The notes under the pieces: generated by a model
Told to the model about the DNA's origin: nothing
What the model saw: the letters and a program-made list of their open reading frames with translations, nothing else
The model's database searches: none
Source of the DNA: SZUA-230 sp964581095
Lineage (GTDB): Bacteria > Bacteroidota > Bacteroidia > Cytophagales > Cyclobacteriaceae
Reading direction: 5' to 3'
NCBI GenBank assembly: GCA_964581095.1
Contig: CAZONK010000003.1
Coordinates: forward strand, 1-51,732
DNA length: 51,732 nucleotides
Shown here: positions 43,784 through 51,732 of the stretch, piece after piece
Layout: the number at the start of each line of letters is the position of its first letter
How positions within the stretch are numbered: the first letter of the stretch is position 1
Program-made: the position numbers and the translations under genes

Positions 43784-46378
43784 ATGGCTGATGATCAGCA
43801 CAAAAATCCTGCTCCAAAGAGGGAGGGGATAATTCCCATAAACATTGAAGAGGAAATGCGTGGGGCCTACATTGATTATGCAATGTCGGTAATTATTTCC
43901 AGGGCTTTACCCGATGCCAGGGATGGCTTAAAGCCTGTTCATAGAAGAATTTTGTTTGGCATGGATGAGCTTGGTGTCAACTACAACAAGTCTTATAAAA
44001 AGTGTGCCCGTATCGTCGGGGATGTACTGGGCAAGTATCATCCACATGGTGATACGGCAGTATATGATTCGATGGTACGGATGGCCCAGAATTGGTCTCT
44101 ACGCTATCCTCTGGTTGACGGTCAGGGAAACTTTGGTTCCGTTGACGGTGATTCACCTGCTGCCATGCGTTATACAGAAGCAAGGCTGAAGCGAATTGCT
44201 GAAGAGTTGTTGGCTGATATAAAAAAGGAAACTGTTGATTTTCAGCCTAACTATGATGATTCTACATCGGAACCTACAGTTTTGCCTTCCAAAATACCTA
44301 ATCTCTTGCTAAACGGAGCTTCAGGTATTGCTGTTGGTATGGCTACAAATATGGCACCACATAACCTTACCGAGGTAGTAGGTGGTATTAAAGCCTATAT
44401 TGAAAATAATGATATCACCATTGCCGAGTTGATGGAGCATGTAACGGCTCCTGATTTCCCAACCGGTGGAACCATTTACGGTTATTCGGGAGTAAAATTA
44501 GCATTTGAAACGGGTCGTGGCAGGGTAATCATACGTGGTAAGTCCTTTTTTGATACTACTAAATCAGGAAAGGAACAGATTATAGTAACGGAAATTCCCT
44601 ACCAGGTAAACAAAGCCTCACTCATTGAAAAAGCGGCGGCCCTTGTGAATGAGAAACGAATTGAAGGGATAACTGACATACGGGATGAATCCGACAGGGA
44701 TGGAATGCGAATAGTTTTTGATTTGCGTAAAGATGCTATTCCAAACATAGTACTTAATAACTTATTTAAATATACTCAGCTTCAATCTTCTTTTGGTGTA
44801 AATAATGTGGCGCTTGTAAAAGGCAGGCCCCATACACTTAACCTTTATGATATGGTAAGGCACTTCGTTGATCATCGTCACGAAGTGGTTATCCGCAGAA
44901 CGGAGTATGATTTAAAAGAGGCAGAAAAACGAGCGCATATCCTGAAGGGGTATCTGATTGCGCTTGATAACCTGGATGAAATAATAACACTAATTAGAAA
45001 CTCTCGGGATCCTGAAATTGCCAAGCAGGGCCTCATTAAAAAGTTTAAGTTAAGTGATATCCAGGCTAAAGCTATTCTGGAAATGCGATTGCAACGCCTT
45101 ACGGGTATGGAGCGCGAAAAAATCCAGAAAGAGTATGACGAAATTCAAATACTTATTACCGACCTTAAAGACATTCTGGCAAATGAAGCCAGACGGATGG
45201 ATATTATTAAGGAAGAGCTGGATGAAATCAATGAGCGGTACGGAGATGAGCGAAGGACTGATATTGAGCACTCTGCTGAAGATTTTTCTGTAGAAGATAT
45301 GATACCCGATGAAGAGATGGTCATTACCATTTCTCACCAGGGATATATAAAAAGAACTGCACTTGTCGAATACAGGACACAGGGCAGAGGAGGAGTAGGG
45401 TCGCGTGGGGCCATTACCAAAGAAGATGACTTTACTGAACATCTTTTTATAGCAACCACTCACAATTATCTTTTGATCTTTACCGAAAAAGGTAAAGTCT
45501 TCTGGAAGAAAGTTTGGGCATTACCAGAGGGGGGAAAGGCTACAAAAGGACGTCCAATCCAAAACCTCATAAATATAGAATCCGATGACAATGTAAGGGC
45601 TGTAATAAATGTAAAATCCCTTGACGACGAGGATTATATCAATAATAACTACCTGGTGATGTGTACTGTTAATGGTACAGTCAAAAAGACTAGCCTCGAG
45701 GCTTATTCACGTCCAAGACAAAATGGAATAAATGCCATAACAATAAACGAAGGTGACCGTTTACTGCGTGTGAAACATACCAATGGCGACAATCACATAA
45801 TCATAGCCGTCAACAGTGGGAGGGCAATTCATTTCCATGAATCTCAGGTTCGGCCAATGGGAAGGACAGCTGCCGGTGTCCGGGGTATTCGACTTGATAA
45901 AGGGAAAGAGCGTGTTATTGGCATGGTATGTGTTTCAAGGGAAGATGCCACGCTGCTGGTTGTGTCAGAGAAAGGATATGGAAAGCGTAGCCTTGTTGAT
46001 CAATACCGGATTACCCGCAGAGGTGGAAAAGGAGTTAAAGCAATGAGTATAACTGAGAAAACAGGCGAACTAGTTGCAATTAAAGAGGTAGTTGATACTG
46101 ATAACCTGATGATTATTAATAAATCAGGAATAACGATACGAATGGACATGCACAAAATTCGTGTTATGGGACGTGCAACTCAGGGTGTTAGGTTAATCAA
46201 GCTTAGTGATGATGATGAAATTTCATCTGTAGAAAACATCGAACAAATTGAAGAGGACCCGATGGATGAAAATAATGATGTTTCAACTAGTGAACAGGAA
46301 GAAGCAACAAACGAGGGTCCTGATGATTCCGGTGATGATAAGGAGGGGAATGGTTCCCCTGAACATGAAAAAGAATAG
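43784..46378 (+). CDS. gyrA: DNA gyrase subunit A
   Basis: This 864-residue protein is the breakage-reunion subunit of DNA gyrase. The active-site Tyr is Tyr130 (DSPAAMRYTEAR). The quinolone-binding region reads HPHGDTAVYDSMVRM, with Thr91 and Asp95 at the positions equivalent to E. coli Ser83 and Asp87. The C-terminal wrapping domain contains the GyrA box as RRGGKG (ITRRGGKGVKAM), so it is GyrA and not ParC. The last 60 residues are very acidic (Asp/Glu-rich), as in other GyrA tails. It stands alone before a TPR gene. Candidate start motifs are weak. Confidence 0.96.
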   Translation: MADDQHKNPAPKREGIIPINIEEEMRGAYIDYAMSVIISRALPDARDGLKPVHRRILFGMDELGVNYNKSYKKCARIVGDVLGKYHPHGDTAVYDSMVRMAQNWSLRYPLVDGQGNFGSVDGDSPAAMRYTEARLKRIAEELLADIKKETVDFQPNYDDSTSEPTVLPSKIPNLLLNGASGIAVGMATNMAPHNLTEVVGGIKAYIENNDITIAELMEHVTAPDFPTGGTIYGYSGVKLAFETGRGRVIIRGKSFFDTTKSGKEQIIVTEIPYQVNKASLIEKAAALVNEKRIEGITDIRDESDRDGMRIVFDLRKDAIPNIVLNNLFKYTQLQSSFGVNNVALVKGRPHTLNLYDMVRHFVDHRHEVVIRRTEYDLKEAEKRAHILKGYLIALDNLDEIITLIRNSRDPEIAKQGLIKKFKLSDIQAKAILEMRLQRLTGMEREKIQKEYDEIQILITDLKDILANEARRMDIIKEELDEINERYGDERRTDIEHSAEDFSVEDMIPDEEMVITISHQGYIKRTALVEYRTQGRGGVGSRGAITKEDDFTEHLFIATTHNYLLIFTEKGKVFWKKVWALPEGGKATKGRPIQNLINIESDDNVRAVINVKSLDDEDYINNNYLVMCTVNGTVKKTSLEAYSRPRQNGINAITINEGDRLLRVKHTNGDNHIIIAVNSGRAIHFHESQVRPMGRTAAGVRGIRLDKGKERVIGMVCVSREDATLLVVSEKGYGKRSLVDQYRITRRGGKGVKAMSITEKTGELVAIKEVVDTDNLMIINKSGITIRMDMHKIRVMGRATQGVRLIKLSDDDEISSVENIEQIEEDPMDENNDVSTSEQEEATNEGPDDSGDDKEGNGSPEHEKE

Positions 46379-46407
46379 TACTATTTCGAATTAATTAATG
46401 TATTTGA

Positions 46408-46416
46408 TATTTTTGC
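46408..46416 (+). promoter_or_regulatory. -7 promoter element of the TPR gene
   Basis: TATTTTTGC is a perfect match to TAnnTTTGC, 22 bp before the ATG at 46439. A TTCG lies at 46385-46388, 19 bp upstream, and could be a weak -33 element. It suggests the TPR gene has its own promoter despite following gyrA. Confidence 0.55.
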
Positions 46417-46438
46417 ACTTTATTAAGAAAATCAGGAT

Positions 46439-47599
46439 ATGAGAAAGTTAATGATTATTGGATTACTTACGATTATTTCGGCAGGTTCTTTTGCCCAGAA
46501 TTCTGCAGTAAACAAGGCAAATGCGGATATTACCAATGGAAAGCTTGCGGAGGCTAGAGAGTTAATCGACCAGGCAATAGTACATGAAAAAACAATGGAA
46601 AAAGGCCGTACATGGTATGTCCGGGGACTTGTGTACAATAACATTTTTTCATCAGAAGATCCTGAAATTCAAGCCCTTGATCCGGATGCTGCAAACAAGG
46701 CAATTGAGTCATTTAATAAAGTGAAGGAACTTGAAAAGGAAGGTAGTAATTACTATACATTAACTGAAATCCAGGAGGATCAATTGTATAGTAGTGTATT
46801 TAACAAAGGTGCCGCTCAATATCAGGATGAAGCTTTTATGGATGCCTATGTTAATTTTAGGACCTTAACTGCAATGCACCCCAAAGATACTGTAGGATAT
46901 ATGTATGCCGGCTATTGCGCTGAAGCAGCTGATGAATATGACAAAGCATTGGAAATGTATTATGCAGTGATGGAGCTTGATGACTGCCCTAAACTGGTTT
47001 ACAATCAAACGCTGGTAATTCTCGAGCAATATAAGGACGATCTTGATGAGGCCATTGTTGTAGTAGGACGGGCAATGGAACGATACCCTGATGATCAGCA
47101 ATTCGATAAAACTCAAATTGCATTATATATTAAATCAGATCGTACAGATGAGGCAAGGCAAGCAATAGAAAAGGCATTGGAAGTAGAACCTGAAAACGCT
47201 AATCTATGGTATAACTTAGGGTATTTATATGGTGAAATAAATGCGATTGATAAATCAGTGGATGCATATACAAAGTCTATTGAAGCCGATCCGGAATACA
47301 TTGATTCGTACATTAACCTTGCGTTTACCTATACACAAAAGGCTAAAGAAATACGAAAAGAAGCGATGGATATGGACATGGATACGTATCGTTCAAAAGG
47401 AAAAGCAATTGAAGATAAAGCTGATGAATACTATAAAAAGGCACTTCCTATCCTTGAGAGTGCCGATAAAGTTCAACCCGATGATCAGGCAATAATGGAA
47501 TCATTAAATGGATTGTACGTACGTCTTAAAATGAAGGATAAAGCAGATGAAATTTCCAAGAGGTTGGTTGCCCTGGGTTATTGGGACGAAGACCAATAA
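46439..47599 (+). CDS. Exported TPR-repeat protein
   Basis: This 386-residue protein has a signal peptide (MRKLMIIGLLTIISAGSFAQ) and at least five TPR-type repeats, for example YAGYCAEAADEYDKALEMYY, LWYNLGYLYGEINAIDKSVD and SYINLAFTYTQKAKEIRKEA. It ends YWDEDQ. TPR proteins scaffold protein-protein contacts; a periplasmic site is inferred from the signal. It follows gyrA, and a bidirectional-looking terminator separates it from the convergent gene at 47702. Confidence 0.88.
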   Translation: MRKLMIIGLLTIISAGSFAQNSAVNKANADITNGKLAEARELIDQAIVHEKTMEKGRTWYVRGLVYNNIFSSEDPEIQALDPDAANKAIESFNKVKELEKEGSNYYTLTEIQEDQLYSSVFNKGAAQYQDEAFMDAYVNFRTLTAMHPKDTVGYMYAGYCAEAADEYDKALEMYYAVMELDDCPKLVYNQTLVILEQYKDDLDEAIVVVGRAMERYPDDQQFDKTQIALYIKSDRTDEARQAIEKALEVEPENANLWYNLGYLYGEINAIDKSVDAYTKSIEADPEYIDSYINLAFTYTQKAKEIRKEAMDMDMDTYRSKGKAIEDKADEYYKKALPILESADKVQPDDQAIMESLNGLYVRLKMKDKADEISKRLVALGYWDEDQ

Positions 47600-47628
47600 G
47601 ACTTGCTTTTTCTGTATTAAAAAATTTA

Positions 47629-47664
47629 GTGCTTTTCCCGGTTTTAGGAAAAGCATTTTTTTTT
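47629..47664 (+). terminator. Rho-independent terminator after TPR gene
   Basis: GTGCTTTTCC pairs with GGAAAAGCAT around an 8-nt loop and runs into nine or so Ts. Read on the minus strand it also has an A/T-rich flank, so it may serve the convergent NqrB/RnfD-like gene as well. Confidence 0.85.
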
Positions 47665-47701
47665 GGCTTAGGTTATTGATGTGCGCACCCTTGAAATATT
47701 T

Positions 47702-48544
47702 CTATTGAACGGAAAATTTATTTTTTCCTGAAAACCATCTTAAATCGATCAATTTAGCAATAGGGCCCACAAGAAAAAGGGCATAAAAAGGAGCATAAAT
47801 AAAGCTATTCATTCGGAAGCCAAATTCAACCAGGGCCACCAGAAATACGACCAATACCTGGGCCTTTTTATTTTTTACATTTGTCGGAGGATCAGTAATC
47901 ATAAAAAATATGAAAAGCTGGTACATGGGGCCGGTTAGCGGGGCCAGCTCAGAATAAAATGGAGTATCCAAAAGAATACTTCGCAGGTATGCAAATAGAA
48001 TAAATCCTGCCACATAGGTGAGGGTAATATGCAACCTTTTAGCCCTCCAGACAATTACAAGTCCCAGGACCCAGATTATTGCCATTGACAACAAGTCATT
48101 TCCCCATTGAACACTTAATCCTGCAACACTCCATGATGCTGTAAAGAGCATCCATGAAACTCCAAAATTGGAAGGGTTAAAAATATGGCTGCCTTTGTAT
48201 CGAAATATATATTTACTCATTATAGATATTGCCGATATAACCGCATAGGGCCAGATCATTGTTGAACGAATTAAAATGCCAACACTTATACCTGATATAT
48301 AGGCGCTTTGCAGATTTTTCCATTTACCAAAAATGAACCTGCTCAGTAACTGTTCGGTTATCATTGCTGAAACTATTGCTGCAACAATCGTCCAGTAGCT
48401 ATTAAGAATTCCATAACTAAAATGGCCCCCTATCAGTATTATGGTGATAAATAGCTGGGGAGCATATTTAAAATTCCTATCCGTCCAGCTTGAGATGGAA
48501 TATGTTTTTTTTACTGAATTTGATGAAGATGGATTTGAATTCAT
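47702..48544 (-). CDS. NqrB/RnfD-like multi-TM membrane protein
   Basis: This 280-residue integral membrane protein has about eight to ten TM helices. YRYKGSHIFNPSNFGVSWML-type sequence (RYKGSHIFNPSNFG) and IFFMITDPPTNVKNKKAQVL match the NqrB/RnfD family. The flavin-attachment SGAT motif of RnfD/NqrB is not visible; the region reads LAPLTGPMYQLF. No other Nqr or Rnf subunit is in the window. It starts 17 bp after the CRTAC1-type gene, so the pair is probably cotranscribed. A role in membrane electron transfer or transport is inference. Confidence 0.78.
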   Translation of the reverse strand: MNSNPSSSNSVKKTYSISSWTDRNFKYAPQLFITIILIGGHFSYGILNSYWTIVAAIVSAMITEQLLSRFIFGKWKNLQSAYISGISVGILIRSTMIWPYAVISAISIMSKYIFRYKGSHIFNPSNFGVSWMLFTASWSVAGLSVQWGNDLLSMAIIWVLGLVIVWRAKRLHITLTYVAGFILFAYLRSILLDTPFYSELAPLTGPMYQLFIFFMITDPPTNVKNKKAQVLVVFLVALVEFGFRMNSFIYAPFYALFLVGPIAKLIDLRWFSGKNKFSVQ

Positions 48545-48561
48545 GGCAGTTTTTTACTTAC

Positions 48562-50346
48562 TTATAATCCGTCTGTTTCTTCCTCAATTGTATGGAGGGT
48601 ATCAACTTTTGGAGAATTAATCACCTGTGTTGTTCCTGTTGGCCACATAATTTCAACTTTGTCAACATGGTTATGGTCACCCAGGCCAAAATGAATTCGG
48701 TGTTGATTCTGACTACTAAAACCAATGCCACCCGTAACAAATTGTGTCTGGGTATAATCACCCCAATAGAGCGTAACAACTGAGCCATAAGCATTTCGAT
48801 TACTCCTTTTGCCTGTTAATTCGAAATCAATCCAGTGTTGAAGTACTTCAATGTCATTTTTCAGAATAAAGGGCGCTGCATTTTGATTCGCAACCACTAC
48901 ATCCAATACACCCCGGTTCCAGAGATCTGCAAGAGCTACCGCACGACTATCCCGGGTGAGGGTATCACTCACGATGGAAGACACTTCCCTGAATTTGTTA
49001 TTGCCACCATTGATCCAAATTTTATTCTGCTGATATCCGGATTGACTTCTACCTTTCATGTCAGGCCAATTTACTGCATCAGAAATGATGGCGTTATTAC
49101 CACCACTCACTTTTGAGTATTCATACCAATAGGAGGAACCTTTTTCAGCGGAAATGAAACCATTAGCCACATACAAGTCCTGAAACCCGTCATTATTGAA
49201 ATCACCAAATTGGGCTCCATAACTCCAGCCTCCTAATTCAATGTTTAATTTGCCTGCAATATTTTTATAAACCATTTCACCCCCGGACATTTGCAGCTGC
49301 CAAAAATTGTTTCCTTGTAACAAAACACCTTCTTCAGTGATATTGGTAATATACAGACCGGGATCACCAAGGTTATCAATGTCACCAAACGACACATTCA
49401 TACCACTTTTGGGGTTAAACCCAATACCGATTTTTTTTCCAACTTTTATAAACCGTTTACCTTTGATATTCAGATAAAACTCGTCGGTACTGTAATCATT
49501 GGCAAGGATGAGGTCCACGAATCCATCCATATTAATATCAGCAGATCCGGCAGCGAGTGTCCATTTTGTTTCCTCCATACCATAGGCAATTGTCACATCC
49601 ATGAAAGTGCCGTTTTGCATATTTTTTAACATATAATTGCGTCCTCCATTGTTTGCATATTCATAGCTTTCAGGCATAATACGCGTTGTGTTGAGGTTCC
49701 AGAGATCAAGGTTTTCATTATAATATCCGCCAATAAAAAGATCCAGGTATCCGTCATTGTCAATATCCATCCAGATTGCAGTATTAGCGTTGATCCATTC
49801 AGGCAATCCACTTGACCCGGTAATATTTTCAAAAGAATTACCTGCTTGATTTCTAAATAACATTGGTTTGCCCCATTTATAGACAAATAAGTCGTCAAAT
49901 CCATCATTATCTATATCACCCCAAATACTACCCATTGAAACACCGGTACCTTTCACATTAATTTTACCGATACCCAAACTGTCGGCAACATCAGTAAATG
50001 TACCATCACCATTGTTACGGTAAAGCGCATTATAAGCTCCATATCTGCTGCTTGTAAAATAGATATCATTCCACCCGTCGCGATTATAATCACAAATGGA
50101 AACAGCAGCACCAACAGATGCTATCTGGGGCATAATATTTGCAATTTTATTATCAAGAACAGGTGATTTATGTACAAAACGAATACCCGTTTCTGCACGT
50201 ACTTCGTTGAAATTAAATCCAGGCAGGCCTTCACTCAATGTTGAATGACTTCCTCTTTTAAGAAAGGATGGGGTGGCCAATAACCCGATAAATACAAGAA
50301 ATATAATTACTTTTTTTATACCGGGTTTATATCCTGCTATAAGCAT
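48562..50346 (-). CDS. CRTAC1-type FG-GAP repeat protein with ASPIC/UnbV domain
   Basis: This exported 594-residue protein has an N-terminal hydrophobic segment (about 10-27) and several calcium-binding FG-GAP beta-propeller repeats: DYNRDGWNDIYF, DIDNDGFDDLFV, DIDNDGYLDLFI, DINMDGFVDLIL and DFNNDGFQDLYV. The C-terminal ASPIC/UnbV domain (about 520-585) reads GSVVTLYWGDYTQTQFVTGG and HFGLGDHNHVDKVEIMWPTG. Such CRTAC1-type proteins are common in marine Bacteroidota, with unknown ligands. It is upstream of, and close to, the NqrB/RnfD-like gene. Confidence 0.9.
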   Translation of the reverse strand: MLIAGYKPGIKKVIIFLVFIGLLATPSFLKRGSHSTLSEGLPGFNFNEVRAETGIRFVHKSPVLDNKIANIMPQIASVGAAVSICDYNRDGWNDIYFTSSRYGAYNALYRNNGDGTFTDVADSLGIGKINVKGTGVSMGSIWGDIDNDGFDDLFVYKWGKPMLFRNQAGNSFENITGSSGLPEWINANTAIWMDIDNDGYLDLFIGGYYNENLDLWNLNTTRIMPESYEYANNGGRNYMLKNMQNGTFMDVTIAYGMEETKWTLAAGSADINMDGFVDLILANDYSTDEFYLNIKGKRFIKVGKKIGIGFNPKSGMNVSFGDIDNLGDPGLYITNITEEGVLLQGNNFWQLQMSGGEMVYKNIAGKLNIELGGWSYGAQFGDFNNDGFQDLYVANGFISAEKGSSYWYEYSKVSGGNNAIISDAVNWPDMKGRSQSGYQQNKIWINGGNNKFREVSSIVSDTLTRDSRAVALADLWNRGVLDVVVANQNAAPFILKNDIEVLQHWIDFELTGKRSNRNAYGSVVTLYWGDYTQTQFVTGGIGFSSQNQHRIHFGLGDHNHVDKVEIMWPTGTTQVINSPKVDTLHTIEEETDGL

Positions 50347-50392
50347 TTGCAGTTCATTTACTATTTGTGTGCCTTGCTAAAAATCAAGGTGC

Positions 50393-50400
50393 CAAAATTA
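50393..50400 (-). promoter_or_regulatory. -7 element for the CRTAC1-type gene
   Basis: Read on the minus strand, TAATTTTG matches TAnnTTTG exactly, 46 bp before the ATG at 50346. The -33 element is not clear. Confidence 0.45.
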
Positions 50401-50478
50401 TATTTAAATTGATAAAACACCTAATGCAGGGAATTAGATTAATTCGTCATAACTATGAATTCTGAAAATGGAGAATTT

Positions 50479-50796
50479 CTACATAAAATCCTCACGCGGG
50501 GGCGAAAACACATCCAGAATTTTACAATCAGTTAATGCTCTCCCCGAATGAACTGCCCCGGATGGTATAACGGCAATTTTGCTATTTTCATAAACTCCTG
50601 TAATGCCGTCTATTGTTAATTCGAAAGCGCCTGATTGTACAATGGCTACCTGCTCGTGTGGGTGTTGATGTTCGGGTAGTACACTGTCTTTGTCAATATC
50701 CCAAAAGGCAAATGTCATTGTTTCAGAATGTATAAACCTGCCCCTGAATCCGGGCATTACTTCTCTTTCTTCTTTTTCTGAGAGCTGTTCAGTCAT
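50479..50796 (-). CDS. Cupin-domain protein
   Basis: This 105-residue single-domain cupin has metal-binding motifs PEHQHPHEQV (His43, His45, His47, Gln49) and PSGAVHSG (His83). The barrel strands are AIVQSGAFELTIDGITGVYE and NSKIAVIPSG. No signal peptide is present, so it should be cytoplasmic. It starts 30 bp after the solute-binding protein gene. The ligand or reaction is unknown. Confidence 0.85.
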   Translation of the reverse strand: MTEQLSEKEEREVMPGFRGRFIHSETMTFAFWDIDKDSVLPEHQHPHEQVAIVQSGAFELTIDGITGVYENSKIAVIPSGAVHSGRALTDCKILDVFSPPREDFM

Positions 50797-50826
50797 TGTG
50801 ATATCGTTCTATTCAAATTGTGCCGG

Positions 50827-51645
50827 TTATTTTGCCTGAAGCAACCAGGATCCGGAGCGGAACCATTTTTCTTCCAGGGCTCCAAGTTCACCACTTTCGC
50901 GTAATTCCCCCAAAAAATTGTGGACCAAATTGATTGGTAAAACATCGCCCGGGGGCAAAGCCATTCCAATTCTTTCATTGGTAAACGTGTAGCCAAGCAC
51001 AAGAAAATTATCACCTGAATATTTCAATGTTGCATATACGCATTGTGCATAATCAGCAATCATAACATCTGCATCATCATTTCGTATCCTCTCAATTGCC
51101 TCTTCATACCCATCAACTACTTCAAGCAGGGCATCAGGAATGTTCTGCATAACAAATCTTTCACTTGTTGAACCTTTCAGGGCCACTATTTTTACTTTTC
51201 TCATATTAAGTTCCTCATAACTATCAATTGAGGCGTATCTTTCCGATTTCGTTAAAAGTGATTTTCCCGTTGATATATAGGGTCCAACAAATGCAAAATT
51301 CATATTACGTGCTGTACTCATAGTAAGACCAGACATTACCATGTTAACTTTCGAGTCTGCAAGGGAGGGAAGTAGGTCCGGAAATGGCATGGGAACGATT
51401 TTAAGACGGACCCCCATTGCTTCAGCGAGTTTAGTTGCCAGGTCAACTTCAAAACCAATCAGTGAACCGTCTTTTGCTTCCAGGGAAAATGGTGGTTGAC
51501 GGCCGGTAAGTCCAACGGTTAATACCTGCTTGTCCCTGATTGAATTGATAATTGCCTGCCCGAGTATTTGGTCCGTAATGTGTAAAAAAAACAGGCTTAA
51601 AATACCAACTTTGATATAGTTGTTAAATTGGTTGTACTTCGTCAT
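50827..51645 (-). CDS. Family-3 extracellular solute-binding protein
   Basis: This 272-residue exported protein has a signal segment (MTKYNQFNNYIKVGILSLFF...LGQ) and the SBP_bac_3 fold: VLTVGLTGRQPPFSLEAKDG and LIGFEVDLATKLAEAMGV are the classic amino-acid-binding opening, and STARNMNFAFVGPYISTGKS is typical. Normal ABC partners (permease and ATPase) are not in the window. It may be a sensor or scavenging protein, or its transporter may be encoded elsewhere. It is upstream of the cupin gene. Confidence 0.86.
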   Translation of the reverse strand: MTKYNQFNNYIKVGILSLFFLHITDQILGQAIINSIRDKQVLTVGLTGRQPPFSLEAKDGSLIGFEVDLATKLAEAMGVRLKIVPMPFPDLLPSLADSKVNMVMSGLTMSTARNMNFAFVGPYISTGKSLLTKSERYASIDSYEELNMRKVKIVALKGSTSERFVMQNIPDALLEVVDGYEEAIERIRNDDADVMIADYAQCVYATLKYSGDNFLVLGYTFTNERIGMALPPGDVLPINLVHNFLGELRESGELGALEEKWFRSGSWLLQAK

Positions 51646-51732
51646 AATTTAATGAATAAAAATTTTTGTTAAAATAATTGTAACTATTCAGGAGACCAAA
51701 TGGTATTAATGATTCATTTATGGATGTAAATA

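Noticed and set aside
43784..46378. ParC (topoisomerase IV) instead of GyrA
   Set aside because: The C-terminal domain carries RRGGKG, the GyrA-box core, and the full set of C-terminal repeats.
1..51732. CRISPR array, prophage, toxin-antitoxin or restriction-modification locus
   Set aside because: I saw no regularly spaced direct repeats, integrase, phage structural genes, toxin pairs or methyltransferase other than TrmB.

Overview
The window is chromosomal DNA from a member of the Bacteroidota, most likely the Cytophagales. The evidence is the AT-rich composition, almost no Shine-Dalgarno sequences, TAnnTTTG-type -7 promoter motifs, a SusC/SusD pair, several other TonB-dependent receptors with carboxypeptidase-regulatory-like domains, a DUF4249 lipoprotein, and a protease with a C-terminal type IX secretion sorting domain. 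A run of ten Ns at 41216-41225 shows that this is a scaffolded draft assembly, probably a metagenome bin. I saw no rRNA, tRNA, CRISPR array, insertion sequence or prophage.

Layout. The left edge (2-190) holds the 3' end of an unidentified gene, followed by an orphan SusC/SusD pair (443-4829). On the minus strand, 4931-10899 is a tightly packed three-gene unit, read right to left: a TonB receptor with an STN domain, a DUF4249 lipoprotein, and an MG2-domain secreted protein whose C-terminus resembles a receptor plug. Next come a CotH-kinase-like exported protein (11000-12055), a palindrome-rich intergenic stretch (about 12175-12300), a TerB/LETM1-like protein and an exported beta-propeller protein (to 14550). 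The plus strand then carries a GCS2-CBS fusion, holA, a large TPR protein overlapping a barrel protein with no obvious plug, a SPOR-domain protein, ExbB, ExbD and a TonB/TolA-like transducer, folC and trmB (14700-27607). KorA/KorB (27714-30606) form a ferredoxin-dependent 2-oxoacid oxidoreductase. Two adjacent gamma-glutamyltransferase-like lipoproteins follow (30732-34099).

From 34231 there are a degenerate-looking TrpF-like protein (minus strand), a thioredoxin-like protein with a small acidic partner, a lipoprotein with no ATG start, a T9SS-exported subtilase, rpe, another TonB receptor, the scaffold gap, three proteins of unknown function, gyrA and a TPR protein (to 47599). The right end is on the minus strand: an NqrB/RnfD-like membrane protein with a CRTAC1-type FG-GAP/ASPIC protein, then a cupin and an orphan family-3 solute-binding protein (47702-51645).

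How the genes work together. The strongest theme is the cell envelope. TonB receptors and lipoproteins need inner-membrane energy, and 22666-25600 encodes an ExbB/ExbD/TonB-type motor together with a SPOR protein, a roughly 1030-residue TPR protein and a barrel. That cluster and the receptor-DUF4249-MG2 unit are the best candidates for under-described systems. Housekeeping genes (holA, folC, trmB, korAB, rpe, gyrA) are interspersed and look intact. All family assignments come from reading the sequences; no database search was run.
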